Below, one piece after another: positions 48,756-60,753 of a stretch of DNA of 64,000 bases. Origin of the DNA: Stercorarius parasiticus (lineage: Eukaryota > Chordata > Aves > Charadriiformes > Stercorariidae). Positions within the stretch are counted from its first letter, which is position 1, and each line of letters opens with the position of its first letter. The position numbers and the translations under genes were made by a program. A model generated the notes under the pieces. The model searched no databases. It was given only the letters and a program-made list of their open reading frames with translations, and was not told where the DNA came from. The stretch lies in NCBI GenBank assembly GCA_013396915.1, contig VWZL01000808.1:372001-436000 (forward strand), written 5' to 3'.

Positions 48756-51700
48756 ATGAATTTAAAAGACGACTTGTAGTCGGTTCCTGTCTACAGTACA
48801 AATTAATCCAGGGAGGACCAGATGCTCTAGTGGCATAAACCTGCCAATAAGGTGGCTAATTTATGTTGGCTAGTTTATCTGGCCTGCAGCGTTAAATGCG
48901 TAGTTGCAAATAACAAAGTAAAGGCTGATTAATCACTCCATTTAAAATGTCATCAAGTTAAAAGCTACAGCAATGCAAGTGTAAGCATGCAATTAGGACC
49001 ACAACCCCGGGCTGCCAGCTTTTCCCACCTTCTTACGTATCCTTCAGTGGTACCCAGAGTTTAATCGATGACTGCAAGCTCGGGCTAGACTGAGGCATCT
49101 CTTAATAATTTCATGAGCAAAAATCTGATTGCTCTTTATAACCTACAGACTTTAAACCCAGACTCCGTAAGAAGTTTTCAACAGAAGCTGAGATGCATGT
49201 CCAAATTATTAACCATATTCAAGATGTTCAGACGGCCTTTCTGTAGAGATACCCTCAGGCTCTACAATTCTCCATGAATTTTATGTTTAAAATATTGGTG
49301 CTCTCAAAAATATTGTGAAGGTCATCTCCGGGGCTCGTACAGTTTTTTTTTTTTTTCGAAGCGCCTCTGTAATTAGGCTTGCGGGCTTCTCATCAGCAAA
49401 GTCCTTAAGCAAAAGCTTAACTTCTATATCAGGTCTATTTATATTTAAAGCGAAGTGTGTATTTAAGTGCTTCGCTGAACTGGGGCCGTCGTTCCTACCC
49501 ACGTAACCGAAGCTGTGCTTCCATTTAAGCCACCAAACCACTTGGCTCATCTCCTTGCTTGACCCTACAGCAGTTTTTCATCAATAGGGATGCACAAAAA
49601 AGGCCAAAAGGCGTGTTGGAGGTAGTGCTGGGCTATTTTTCTGCATGATAACTTCATCAAGATGCAAAAAAAACCTCCTTTTGGTCTTGACCCCTCACTC
49701 CTTTAACGGGAAGTGCTTTTCTTCTGAATATGCTGCCTCACATAGGAAAGATGTAGAGCAGCCCCCAAAGCCCTGCTGCTAAATGGCTCCTGGCAGCCCC
49801 CCTCGCTCCCCAAGCTGCCCTGTCCTTAGAGCCCACAGGGTCAGTCCGAAAACTGATGCTCAGCTGCCGCTGTTGGAGATGATGTTAGAGATGAGTGTCT
49901 TCAGAATTGCGCTAAAAATGGGGGGGTGGGGGGAACCCATCTGTGTAGAACTTGACTGGTTACCTCAAGGTTTTGCAGTTGTGGCAGATAAAATGAGGAA
50001 CTGAAATACATCAATTAAAAATAAACAAACAAGCGGGACACGAAATGTGTTGCGCCGGACAATCAGAGCAAATCATTGCAGTTTAACCAGTGATCCTTTA
50101 AAAGCTATCCCAGAATTTCCTATTTACTGTCCATGCGACCTCTCCTGTATATAAGAAGGAACACATTTGCACTAGATATTGTTATAAAGCTTGAAATTTT
50201 ATAAGCTGCGGGCTCACTGAAGCCCCCAGATTGGAAGAAAAGAGTTATTCTTTACTGAGCAAGGTTCTGATGTCCACCCTGGGGTTTGTTTTCTCAGTGT
50301 TTTCGTTAGATCCTTGGCGGGGGAGAGAAGTTTGATGAGCTGAAGAGCAAAAATTTCTTGGCTTCCAAACCTCAACATGGGAAACAGATGTTCCTTTGCA
50401 GGGAACTCTTCAAGAGCAGTCGAGCTCCCTGGAGTTGCATAGGTCCTGAGATGCAGTTAAAGGGCTGAAGGCTGGATATATTTTCTTGGCAGACCTGTGA
50501 AGTGAATTTTTGATATACCGCACCCCGCCACTGTTTGTCTTTATTGTTGTTTCATTACGTTAAGGGAGTGTTTTGCTGTAATTGGTTGCAGAGCGGAGTG
50601 TTCTTGTGGATGCAATTTTGTCAAAACAATGACGAGAAAGTTGATCAGAAAAGAAACCCAAAACCAAAGCAGGTAGGGAGAAGTGAGCTGTGACCCGAGT
50701 GTGCTTTTTGGTGGGAAACAGGTAGAGTTCCATGATGCTGTTCTGTCTGCTGCGGTTCAATCGGTAAAAGAGCTTGTCCAACTGGATAAGAATACCAGAT
50801 CACAAAAGATATAGTTCTTTTGTCTTCTCAAGACTGAGTTGTAAAACCTTTTTAAAGGAGTGGGTGTGTGGGGAAACCTTTTTAGGGGATCACGTTAACA
50901 TTTGACAAAACGGAGGCAAGATTTTGGACCAGAGGCTTTCGCTTCATGTCTCAGCGAAAAATTCTAGGTCAGCATGGGCAGCCCTGTTTCTGTTTTCTTC
51001 TTTATAATTTCATTTTCTGGATAAACACTGACATTTTTCTCCAATGTCATGCTGATAGCTGAAGTGTCAGCTCCCTGTAGCATAGCTTGGGCACTCGCGC
51101 AGAGCTTTGGCAGCATTTTTGTTGTTGTTTTTTAAGAAAATGGTCTTAGAAAAAGAAATAGGTCTAAGAATAAAAGTCCACAGACTTTTTCAAAGTCCTT
51201 CTCGGTTTCTTTTGATAGCTGCTTCTATCTTCTTATAACAGTTTTGTCCAAATGGCTTGTTCTCATTCTGCCTAAGTTTTTGATTATTTCCTCTTTGTTT
51301 TCTTGTTTTACAGATGGTTTAGAAGAATGTGCTGGGAAGAGTTGAAGAACAAGAAAACCCTTTATCATTTGAAAAGGGGTAGTTGTTATCTCATCTTCTG
51401 ATCTAGCAAAGTGGAACACGAGTTTTTGATCTTTTTACATATTTTGAACTTCTGAGCCTTCAAAGGTCTCGCATGCTACAGCTTTTTGGGGCATTATTGT
51501 ACTTTTTCATGATCATTCGTGTATTCTTTTCCATTGTAATTAACATTGGACGTGAGCCTTTCTTCAAACGATGTGTTTGAGGAGAGGGAGCCTTTGACTT
51601 AATGGTACATCCTTGTTTAGGTCAGGAGGTCTTTGTGAGACTCTGCCTTTTGTCACCATCCTTGCCCAACAGTACATTTTCTTTATGTTAACTCGTTTTA

Positions 51701-51870
51701 GTGTTGCCTTGGGACAGGGGTTGCCTCTGTGATAATCTGTTTTTCTCTTTTCCTTAAGAAATGGACTGGAGATTGCGGATTAAAACCAGGTTTTAGTCGC
51801 GTTCTGCAAGAATCGATGTTCTTGCTTTTTTGGTATTGCGAATTACACCAGAAATCAGAATCTCAAAAAT

Positions 51871-51888
51871 GGGGGGGGCAAGGGGGGG
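51871..51888. repeat. Paired G-runs (G8 and G7)
   Basis: Eight G and seven G are separated by CAA. Each run can supply two GGG tracts, so an intramolecular three-tier G-quadruplex is possible on the + strand. An ATT-type low-complexity stretch follows at 51893-51926. Confidence 0.8.
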
Positions 51889-54083
51889 AAGACTATTATT
51901 ATGATTAATAATTATTACTATTATTGTGTGCCTTGGGAAATCTCAGTGTGTTTTCAGGATTTCTGCATCACAGTTGTCTTTTGTTCCCAACAAAAGGATA
52001 GCTAGGAGATACATGCGGTGGAAATTACTCCTTTTCACAGTGCAAATGAGCGTACTAATAATGGGAGCTTCAAGAATTGTTCTAAGGCAACTGAAACCAT
52101 TTGCGTATCAAATCACCTGTTGTTCCCATCGAGTTCAACAGGAGCCAAGCCTGAAAAACCAAGCCATGGCATATTTCCATCCATAACAGTCTCTAATTCT
52201 CATCATCTTAGTAGCCGAGCAACAGGGGAAGGGTGCTGGACAATGTAGGAGCAATAAAGCTATCATAAAGGTTAGCATTAAGACTGTGTGAGCAATTAGA
52301 TGCGTATCTCTGTTTGTCCTGTATTCAAATCTGTCCAATTTTGAGCTTGGGAGTGTTCATTAGCGCAGCGTGGATAAAAGAAATTGCCGGTTCTGGGAAG
52401 CAAGTGCTTCCAGGAGGTACGGCAGACGCCCTCTGTGCTCCGACATGAAAAAGGTTGCTCAACAGCGCGTGAAATCAGACTCTTGGCCAAGCTTCCAAGC
52501 TGCCCCAGCGTATTGGTTCTGGCACCTGCTTCCATAAGCAGGTGCTCAGGTTTATGTGTCCAGATGAAGTTACCTCTTAACATCTTAATTACATGCCAGA
52601 CTTTGGCTTTATCTGTCGTGTGAGTAGCACTGGGTGTTGTTAGGAAAAGCGATGGAGAAGGGAAGTATGCCAAAAAAATTGCAAGAAAATTTAAAAAAAA
52701 AAAAATCCAAACCAAACAAAACCAAGCACTTGTTCTAAAAATACATATATCACGATTTTCTTACTCTGTGGCAACAACAGCATTTGTGTGGTGTTATCTA
52801 CTGAATGGAAACAGAATTGCTCAAATGTGGCAAGCCCACCGGCAAATGGGAGCATCCTTCAGCACAGCTCAGCTCCGGTGCGAGAGGACTTCACTTCCCC
52901 CCTTCCCTTGCAGTGGTGGAGCAAGGTTTTAGCGTGGCAGCAAGAAACGCTGCGGGCTTCCCAGTCTTAACTGGGACTCTGTTAGGGTCTATTTGCAACA
53001 TGTATTCCGTTCTGCGTGAATTAAATCAAGGGTGGCACTTGAACGTTGTGCTGGGTAGTCTGGCCTTTAAATTCGGGGTGGGATTTTACAGGGCGAGTTT
53101 TGGCTGCTTTATTAACACCCATCTGGCATCCTGCGCAGGGCAGGACAAAAAGGCATGTGATAATTTTCACTGGACCATTATGAAGGCTCTTCTAGTACCT
53201 TTCCAGCAAGAACTTGACAAGGCCGATAAACGATGTTCTGGAAAATCAGTGGGAACAGGACTTTCTTGGGTTGAGTGATTTATTACCCAGGTAAGAGGCG
53301 TCAGGCTGTGGTTATTGAGGCTGCACAGAGCGCTCTGCTGGAAACTTCACGGTCAGTATCTCTCTCCTTGGAGATACCCTGAACTTAAAATAACTGATTT
53401 GTTTTGTGAGCCTGTGATCTCTCTGCACTTTGGCCAATGTTCGCTCTTCAGGTAGAAACTTTTCTTCCTGTGGTAGGCGCCCATTCAAAATGCAAGAAAC
53501 TAGTGGGGGCAAGAGGGTGGAGGCAGAAGGGGACCAAGAAATGTGCTGGTGCCACTTGGGCGCCTCGAGAGCTATGTCAAACACCCTTCCCCTGGTTAAC
53601 CTGCCTGAAAAAGCTCAGGACTCGCCGATTATTTCCTATGACTTCCCACAAGTCGTGGCGAAGGACCTGGTCTGTGGTTTCTCTGTGGGTTTCCAATGAC
53701 GTTCAGTTCCTCTGGTTCCTTTGTCCAAGCCCTTTTTAAAGGAAATCACGTTTCAGTTGCCAGTCGTTTTGGAGATTAAATGCACATGTTGCGTTGATCC
53801 TTTTCTCACTCCCTTGTGTAATTTGTTTACTGTCCCCTTAGATATTGCCAGGGATGTGGAAGGAAAAAAACCAAGCAAGCTGAAGTACCCATTTGTTTTT
53901 GTATTTCCTCGCTGTTCCTCCAGCTTTATGATGTTCAAACCCCCCTGTTTTCACCTTCACATAGAAATGCACCTTCAAGGACAATTTTACACTCTGGTTG
54001 GTCTCCAGGTAACCTAAATTTTTCATTCCCTTATTATTAAACCTAAGCTTGTAGCCGAAACTGAACTCTCATCCCTTTTCAAA

Positions 54084-54173
54084 TTAACCCCTTGGTGCAA
54101 AATGTCAAGGATTTTCCAACTCTATCAAATAGAAGTCACTGAAGCTGGGCACCTATTGATACCAAGGGGTTAA
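54084..54173. mobile_element. TTAA-bounded 90-bp inverted-repeat element (possible MITE)
   Basis: TTAACCCCTTGGT at 54084-54096 is mirrored exactly by ACCAAGGGGTTAA at 54161-54173. The outermost four bases on both sides are TTAA, the target-site duplication used by piggyBac-type transposases. That leaves 9-bp inverted termini around a 64-base non-coding core. The size and layout fit a small non-autonomous element, but a chance inverted repeat containing TTAA is also possible. No transposase is present. Confidence 0.45.
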
Positions 54174-57100
54174 CCCATTACCCGCTATTTAATGTCCTCA
54201 GCTTTAATCTACAGAATCACAGCTAGCGCTGTGACTTACTAACCCCACCACAAAAATGTCCAAGAACTGGTGTTATTAGGTCTTTTATTCAGGGATAGAC
54301 TTGGGAGAAAACTAAACAACTGCAGAGTTGTAAAGGAAAACGAATAAGGGGCCTGGGAGTGGAAACCAGCAGGAATGACAGAGAGGCGCATCCCGTGTTA
54401 ACCAGGCTTGGGGCAAAAACAACTGTTAATTATAAAAAAATTCCTCCGTGTTTCTAATCTCGGTGCCGCTGTGCTGGGATGGTGCCTGTGGTACCCGTGG
54501 CACTGCAGGGGCTGGGGCGGACTGGGCAGACTGGTCTGGAGTGGCTGCCCGCGGGAGGGCTGCGTTGGGTTCGGCCAAGCTGTCCGCAAATCTCCCAGCT
54601 CTGGGCACATTTCCAGCTGCGTGACCGCATGTCGGTGAGACCGCTGGGATGGGCGCAGGCGCTGCTCTCAGTAAGGACACGTGGACGCTCCAGAAGGCCA
54701 CGCGGGGACAGGAGAATGGAGGAGGGCTCCAAGGCATCCCGCTGCCCCTGCTCCCAGCACCGGAGGTGTCGACAGATGGTTGGCCTCTTTGAGAAATCAA
54801 AGCCAGGATTTATGCAGACGTGTGGGATACCCCGAAGGGCCCCTCCTCGCCAGCTCAGGTAACACAAATAGGACAGCAAGCAAAAAACCCGAGCTTTTCC
54901 ATCAGACTCCATCTCCAAATGCTCCTTCCCCATGGTGCGTGGGGTGGGAGCCAGAGCCGCGGCCAGAAGGCAAGGAGGACCCCAAGGGTGTGGGCATCCC
55001 TGTCATGAGCACTGCCCGGCCCTGCTCCCAGCTTCCCACAGCGATTTGGCTCATTCCCTGTGCCACACGGGTACGAACTGGGAACAGAGCATCGTTTTCT
55101 GGCCGCACAAACCAGGAGTTAATTTAAAAAGCAAAATGTGAATGTGAGACACCAGGGAGATGGGCAGGGGAGGGGAGGGAACGGGGCCCGGAGTTCGGAT
55201 TGGCAGCAGATGATACATCTTCAGGCATTCAGGTTTTTGGAGGAGTGGGCTCAAAAAAAAATTTACATGTGTTATTTCTTCCTTAGTGAAATGCTGATTA
55301 CAGGTAATTCTAAGGTCCGTAAGGCTGGAGACTGGCAGTCTCACCTTATGTTATTCAAAATGTGCTGTTTTCCTCTTACCGTCGCCTGGTTTTTCTTCTA
55401 CAGAAATGCCTTGACAAGGTATTGCAGCAATTTTCTCGACAGACCTGGCAGTCTGTCTCTACCGTGGAGGCTTTAGAAGGTATTTGCTCAAGGAGAGCGC
55501 GTTCCCAGTACCACCAGTTCTGTGAAAGTACTAAATTAGGATATTAGTTATTAAATTCGACTGCACAAATTATCATTTATATCAATATAAATCTGTCTCT
55601 ACTGAGCGACCATTTTTATGGTGATGATCCCAGTATTTCCATAAAAATTGCAGTACACAAAGTAAATTATGTATTCCAACCTGCAATTTTTGCCGAGGAT
55701 TTACACATGCGGAATAAATTATTTTCTCCTCCTTAAGCAACAGTAATGATAAGCAATGTGCAGAAACATTCATAACCGTGGTCTCACATGAAAGCTACAT
55801 TTTTTTCCCTCCGTAACCTGCTGTAATTACAGTGTACATCAATTCCACCATAGGTAGATACACCAGGGGTTTTTCCCCCCTTTTCCTCATACAATTTTAA
55901 TGACTATGCCTGCTTAGAATACAACGTTTTAAATTAAGAAATTAAAAATTTAGAAGTAGATTGTTTCCCTGACAGCAGCGGCGGCAACGTTTAATTCCCC
56001 CCTGTGTCATTTGTAAATAAATACATACGGTTGCTGATACTCGTGAGATAATGTGCCTGAGGCTAATTGTGCCATTACAAATATTTTGAGCCTGAGCTTG
56101 ATAATGCAGGTCGTGGTACTTAAATATGTATGAACTGAACTAATTTAACCTTCATGCTGCTTACCAGCATATTGACAAAACCCGTCGTAACAAGGCTACA
56201 TGGACATCACGGAGCAGCTGAGTTATGTTGCCTTGGGTTGAGCGAGGTTTGGGTTTTTTGGGCTCCTGGTGGTAGCCCAAGGGAAGAGGCTCGTGTGGGA
56301 TCATGGAGGGTGCGGAGCAGATCCCACCAGCTTCCTTCCACCCCACGGATGTCTTCTGGGGGTCTTGGGGTGGGATGTACTTGTGAGACGCCCCAGAGCT
56401 TTCAGCACATACGGTGTGTTCGGAGGAACGCCTGTGAGAGAGATTTGCCTTCTTAAGCCCGGCCTAAAGCTGGCGGGCTTGTCTCTTTGATTTATTTATT
56501 AGTCTCTAGGACTGGTCCCAGGAGAGGAGGAGCTGGGTTTTGCTCGGAACCATGAGCCGTGTTTGGAGTCTATGGCTCTGCAGAGCAGCCACATGGTCGT
56601 GCGTGCTCAGCTCCTGATGGTGGGGCTGGCTGGGACGCGGCCAGAGGCAGGGTCCCCGCAGGGTGTCTGACAAAGGCCAGCCAAACTTTTGGCACTGCAA
56701 GTTAATGAGTCATTACGGTAGAAAAAGATGAGGAGAGAAAATGCCAAGTTGTTTGCTTCAATCCCCACGTCTTGCCCTGTGGCTATATGAGAAATCATTT
56801 ACTTTTACAAGCTCCCTCTTTGCAAGATATTCCGCCTGCCGGCAACTCAGCTCTCGGTTTTGTCCTACCAAGCATCGAGCTCAGCTTTAGTGGAAAAACT
56901 CCTTTTAAACCCCTCTGTGAGCTTTGCTCTCGGGCTCGGGGCTGCTGATTTAGCCTGTGAAGAGCTTTGGCTGGGCTCGGCGGTGCTGTGTCTCTCTGCA
57001 GAGGGCAGCTGGAGGCGAGGAAAGCAGATCCCTCGTCTCTGCTCCCCTGATCTCTGGGTTGAGCCTGGCTGGGAAGGGGAGTGTCTCCTGCCGGGCTTTG

Positions 57101-57430
57101 GCTCCGCGTGCTCCCTTGGGCTGGTGGCGAATGAACTCCTGCAACATCGCTGGAATGTCAAGTTTGGCTACGGATAGAGTGAAATGTTTAAGGGACAGGT
57201 TCTCTTAGATCTCTAATCTCCACTTGTCACGTTCTTTCATAGCTAATTAAGCAGGTGCTGAACCAAGTAAGAGTTTACCGATGGGGCGGTTAATGCTAAT
57301 CCCAACTCCAGCATTAGGAAACCTCCGAGACCAAATTGTGGTTGCCTCCCTCTTGGCTGGTGCCACCTCTCTGGGGCTTATGTGTGTCAGCTGAAGGTTG
57401 GAACCAGCACAGCATAGAGGAATTTGCTTG

Positions 57431-57624
57431 GAAACGGTTATTAAGCATTGGAACAGGCTGCCCAGGGAAGTGGTTGAGGCACCATCCCTGGAGGCATTTA
57501 AAAGACGGGCAGACACAGTGCTTAGAGATACGGTTTAGTGATGTTTTTTGTCAGAGTTAGGTTAATGGTTGGACTCTATGATCTGAAAGGTCCCTTCCAA
57601 CCTGGGCGATTCTATGATTCTATG
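57431..57624 (+). mobile_element. CR1 LINE 3' end
   Basis: The segment begins near GAAACGGTTATTAAGCATTG, passes through GGAACAGGCTGCCCAGGGAA, and ends with GATTCTATGATTCTATG. It is a 5'-truncated copy of about 190 bases in the same orientation and subfamily as 16351-16567. Confidence 0.94.
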
Positions 57625-60060
57625 GGCACTTTGGTAGCTGGACAGGTTTGTTGTCCTTGTTGCATGGGCAAAATCTTCAGCAGGACTGCGGAGGCTGGCT
57701 CAGATCCCCAGCCCATGCCGGCTGCTGGGGCTCAGCTGATGTTTTATAGAGTCCGAGGCACTGGCTGTGTGTGGTGGGGAAATATAATCCTGAAAGTGGC
57801 GTATTTTAGGGGACGCAATTTCAGCGGAGCAGAGCTTAGCTGGGAAATGGGCTGCCCCGAGTCACCTAATAAAGCTCAGGCAACATGCCGTGATGTACCA
57901 TGATGGAGGGGAGGAAAAGCAGACATAAAGGGAGAAGAAGTAATGAGAGAGAAAAAGCTTGAAAACCGGACCATCATGGTTCAAGTCACACTAAAAGGAT
58001 TATTTGGTTGTGAATAACGGGGTCAGCAATTCTGTATCTAACCGGAAGAACCGTGTGCTGTCCCGTTACAGCAAGCTCTGCTTAAGGCTTGTTCGATTTA
58101 ACGTGTTGAAATAATGTTACACGCGGTCAGCCTTGGTCCATGCCAGTAATTCATGTGAGTGCAATTAATCTGCGCGGAGACAACACCTTTTGTCAGCACC
58201 AGGTAATCCTTTCTAGCAAAGGTAAAGCTGAGCAAGCAGTTGAAAGGGAAATCATCAGCAACGTTCCTCTGCGATCGCAAAGCTTGTCTTCACACCTTGT
58301 TACTTCCCTAGATGGATGAGCTAAATGCGGAGAATAACCAAACAAGAAAAAGCCTTCCACGAGCTTCTGAAGCCCTTCTTGCTGGTGGAAAGGAAAGTTT
58401 TCCTTTGTATACGTTGATGTTTTTTAAATGAGATGCTTTGGTGGTCCCTGAGGGATTTAGCTCATCTCACAGCAAATGTGGAAATCGTAGGAAGTATGCA
58501 ATTTGTAAGACGATCATATTGTTTGAACAAAGATTGGCTGCAAGTGCTTTTGCTCAGATTTAGCGCGTTTAGGCATGTTTATACCCATTACTACTTTGCT
58601 GGAGTCTGTCAGAAATATGGTCCCCATTTGGGTACCGTGCGTTAGACTGCTTCCCATGGCCCGGCACTGCCTGACGCTGTCGGGGGGACCTCTGCAGAAA
58701 TGTCAATTAGCAATAGAAGTTCTGCGAACAAGCATTATGCCACCTCCTTATGCCTCACCTGCTGCCGCTCACACTTGCGCAGCAATGTCCAGAGCTAAAA
58801 AGTGAATGTTGTGGGCTCTGCGGCTCCTCCGCTGCTCTGAGTTCAGGGTGGTGTTTTTGGGGACTCTCTCTCATCGTGCGAGTTGGGATGTAAATAGAGG
58901 GTTTAGCTGTTAGTATCCTATTGTAAGGGATGCTTTTCAGATTGGAGCGCCTGTAGCTTGCATCTGATTCCTCTTGGGCTAAACCTCTTTGCTTTTGGTT
59001 TCTGTCTGTGCTTTTCTCTTGGGTGGCATTTCTGCAGGTGACTCGGGGATCTCTTCGCTCCTGGATGTCATCCGCACAGCTCAGAGGGGCTCAGCAGGCA
59101 GTACTTACCATTTCTATCCTCAAATACCCTTGATTTTAAAAAAGGAAAAGCCCCTATGTCTGAGCAGTGTCTGTCTCTTCTCCAGTGTAATTAATTATCT
59201 CTTGAGGGTGCTGCATAGATTGCCCCATCAGGGGCTGTGTAACTCGGGGAGGTTTTCCCAAGTGGAAAGCCCTTCCCTGATTGCCCCGAGGGGAATGAGC
59301 TATGGCTTCGCTCTACCTGCGTGGGGTGGAAGGAGAAGCCCGGGAGCCTTCCCAGCGCTGCCGTCGTGCAGGCACAGAGCTGGGTGAGTGACGCACTGCC
59401 CGGAGAAAGGGCACGACAGAAATTACCGCATTGGTGACACCCTTGATGAGATGAGAATTAACAGAGTGGTTAAACCAGGGACTGCAGAGCGTGCCTGTTT
59501 GCCGCTCTGTGGCATCGCCTGGGAAGGCATGCCTTGAGGGACAGGAGAAGGGCTTGGGCTAAACCTCTCTTCCGTTAGGCAAGTGCTTAGCTGCCAGATG
59601 TCGCGATACTTCCCACATAGCAACCACGAGGCTGAGGTGAGTCTTTAGGTGCCTTTTTCCTACCCAAACACCATGCGTCTCCTAACCCAGGGCTATATGT
59701 CTGATGCATGCCATCCACCTGGCCCCGAGTTTGTCAGACGGCGCTGCGTTTTGGCTACGAGCTGACATTTGAGCTTTTTTGAGCACTGTCAGCAGTCCGG
59801 TGCTGTGCAGATCTGGTTTTAGCGCTCCTCTGCACGGAGGTGCTTCCTCCCGTTTGAAATAGCCTTGCGAAGCCAGTGTGCTCCGGAGGTGCAGGGTGCT
59901 GTGGGCACATCCATGCATTTTACTTGGCTTAACTCATTTGTTTTTCTAATTGTTCATTATCCAGCTGGGAGCAACTTCAAAGTGCTGCTTCCCAGCAAGA
60001 CACGTTCACCCCTATCGCTCAAATATGCTCAAAGCCAGTTTCCTGCAGGACTTGACTTTC

Positions 60061-60082
60061 TTTTTTTTTTTTTTTTTTTTTT
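60061..60082. repeat. Poly(T) run, T22
   Basis: Twenty-two consecutive T followed by AAAAATG. It could be the complement of a poly(A) tail, but no retrocopy body was recognised beside it. Confidence 0.9.
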
Positions 60083-60733
60083 AAAAATGTATACTATTTC
60101 AAAGTTGCTTTATGATTAGACCAGGATCACTAGCAGTTGAATCTGTCACGATCCAAAAGTGTTTCGGGGCATATTTTTCCTAAGCCTGGGTGCAGGCAGA
60201 AAGGGCTCAGCTGCAGAGGGCCTCCAGGTGCTTCACATAAAGAATAATAATGGATGCTTTTGTTAATAAAAGTGCAGACCATCGCTTATGCCTTCCTAAT
60301 CCTGGAGTAATTAAATGGCTGGAGAGGAGGACGATTCATACCAACACTGGCTATGCTCGAAGAGTTTGCTGTATGTTTGAGTATGTCTCTAAGAGGGAGT
60401 TTGCTTTGTTATGCTTTGTAAATAATTTAGTATGCTCTTGTTAAAAAAACTGCTTTCTGGGGAGAAAAAAAATAAATCACTGTATTTGGAAATTACTGTA
60501 TTCGGTTATGACAGTACACCACACAAACCTAAGGCTGGCTAGTGAGCGTTCAAAGGGAATGGGGTGAGATCTTGCAGAAGAGCATTTCTGGAAGAAGCAG
60601 TCCAAGGCAAGAGGGCTCTGCCTGCCAGCGGAGACGCAGCCTCCTAAGGGTTTTGGTGTTAGAGGGGTTACAAAACACCCCAGTGCTGGGAATTCTTCAT
60701 TTGTCTGCAAACATAAGCTTTCATCAAAAAAGC

Positions 60734-60753
60734 TTTTTTTTTTTTTTTTTTTT
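60734..60753. repeat. Poly(T) run, T20
   Basis: Twenty consecutive T preceded by AAAAAAGC, giving a short A/T hairpin potential around AAGCTT. Confidence 0.9.

Noticed and set aside
52805..53278. 157-codon plus-strand frame downstream of KIF16B
   Set aside because: No family recognised, no splice context, and the surroundings give several other overlapping frames.
54426..55127. Overlapping frames of 120-160 codons on both strands
   Set aside because: They coincide with a GC-rich block where stop codons are scarce. All frames are open together, which argues against any one being coding.
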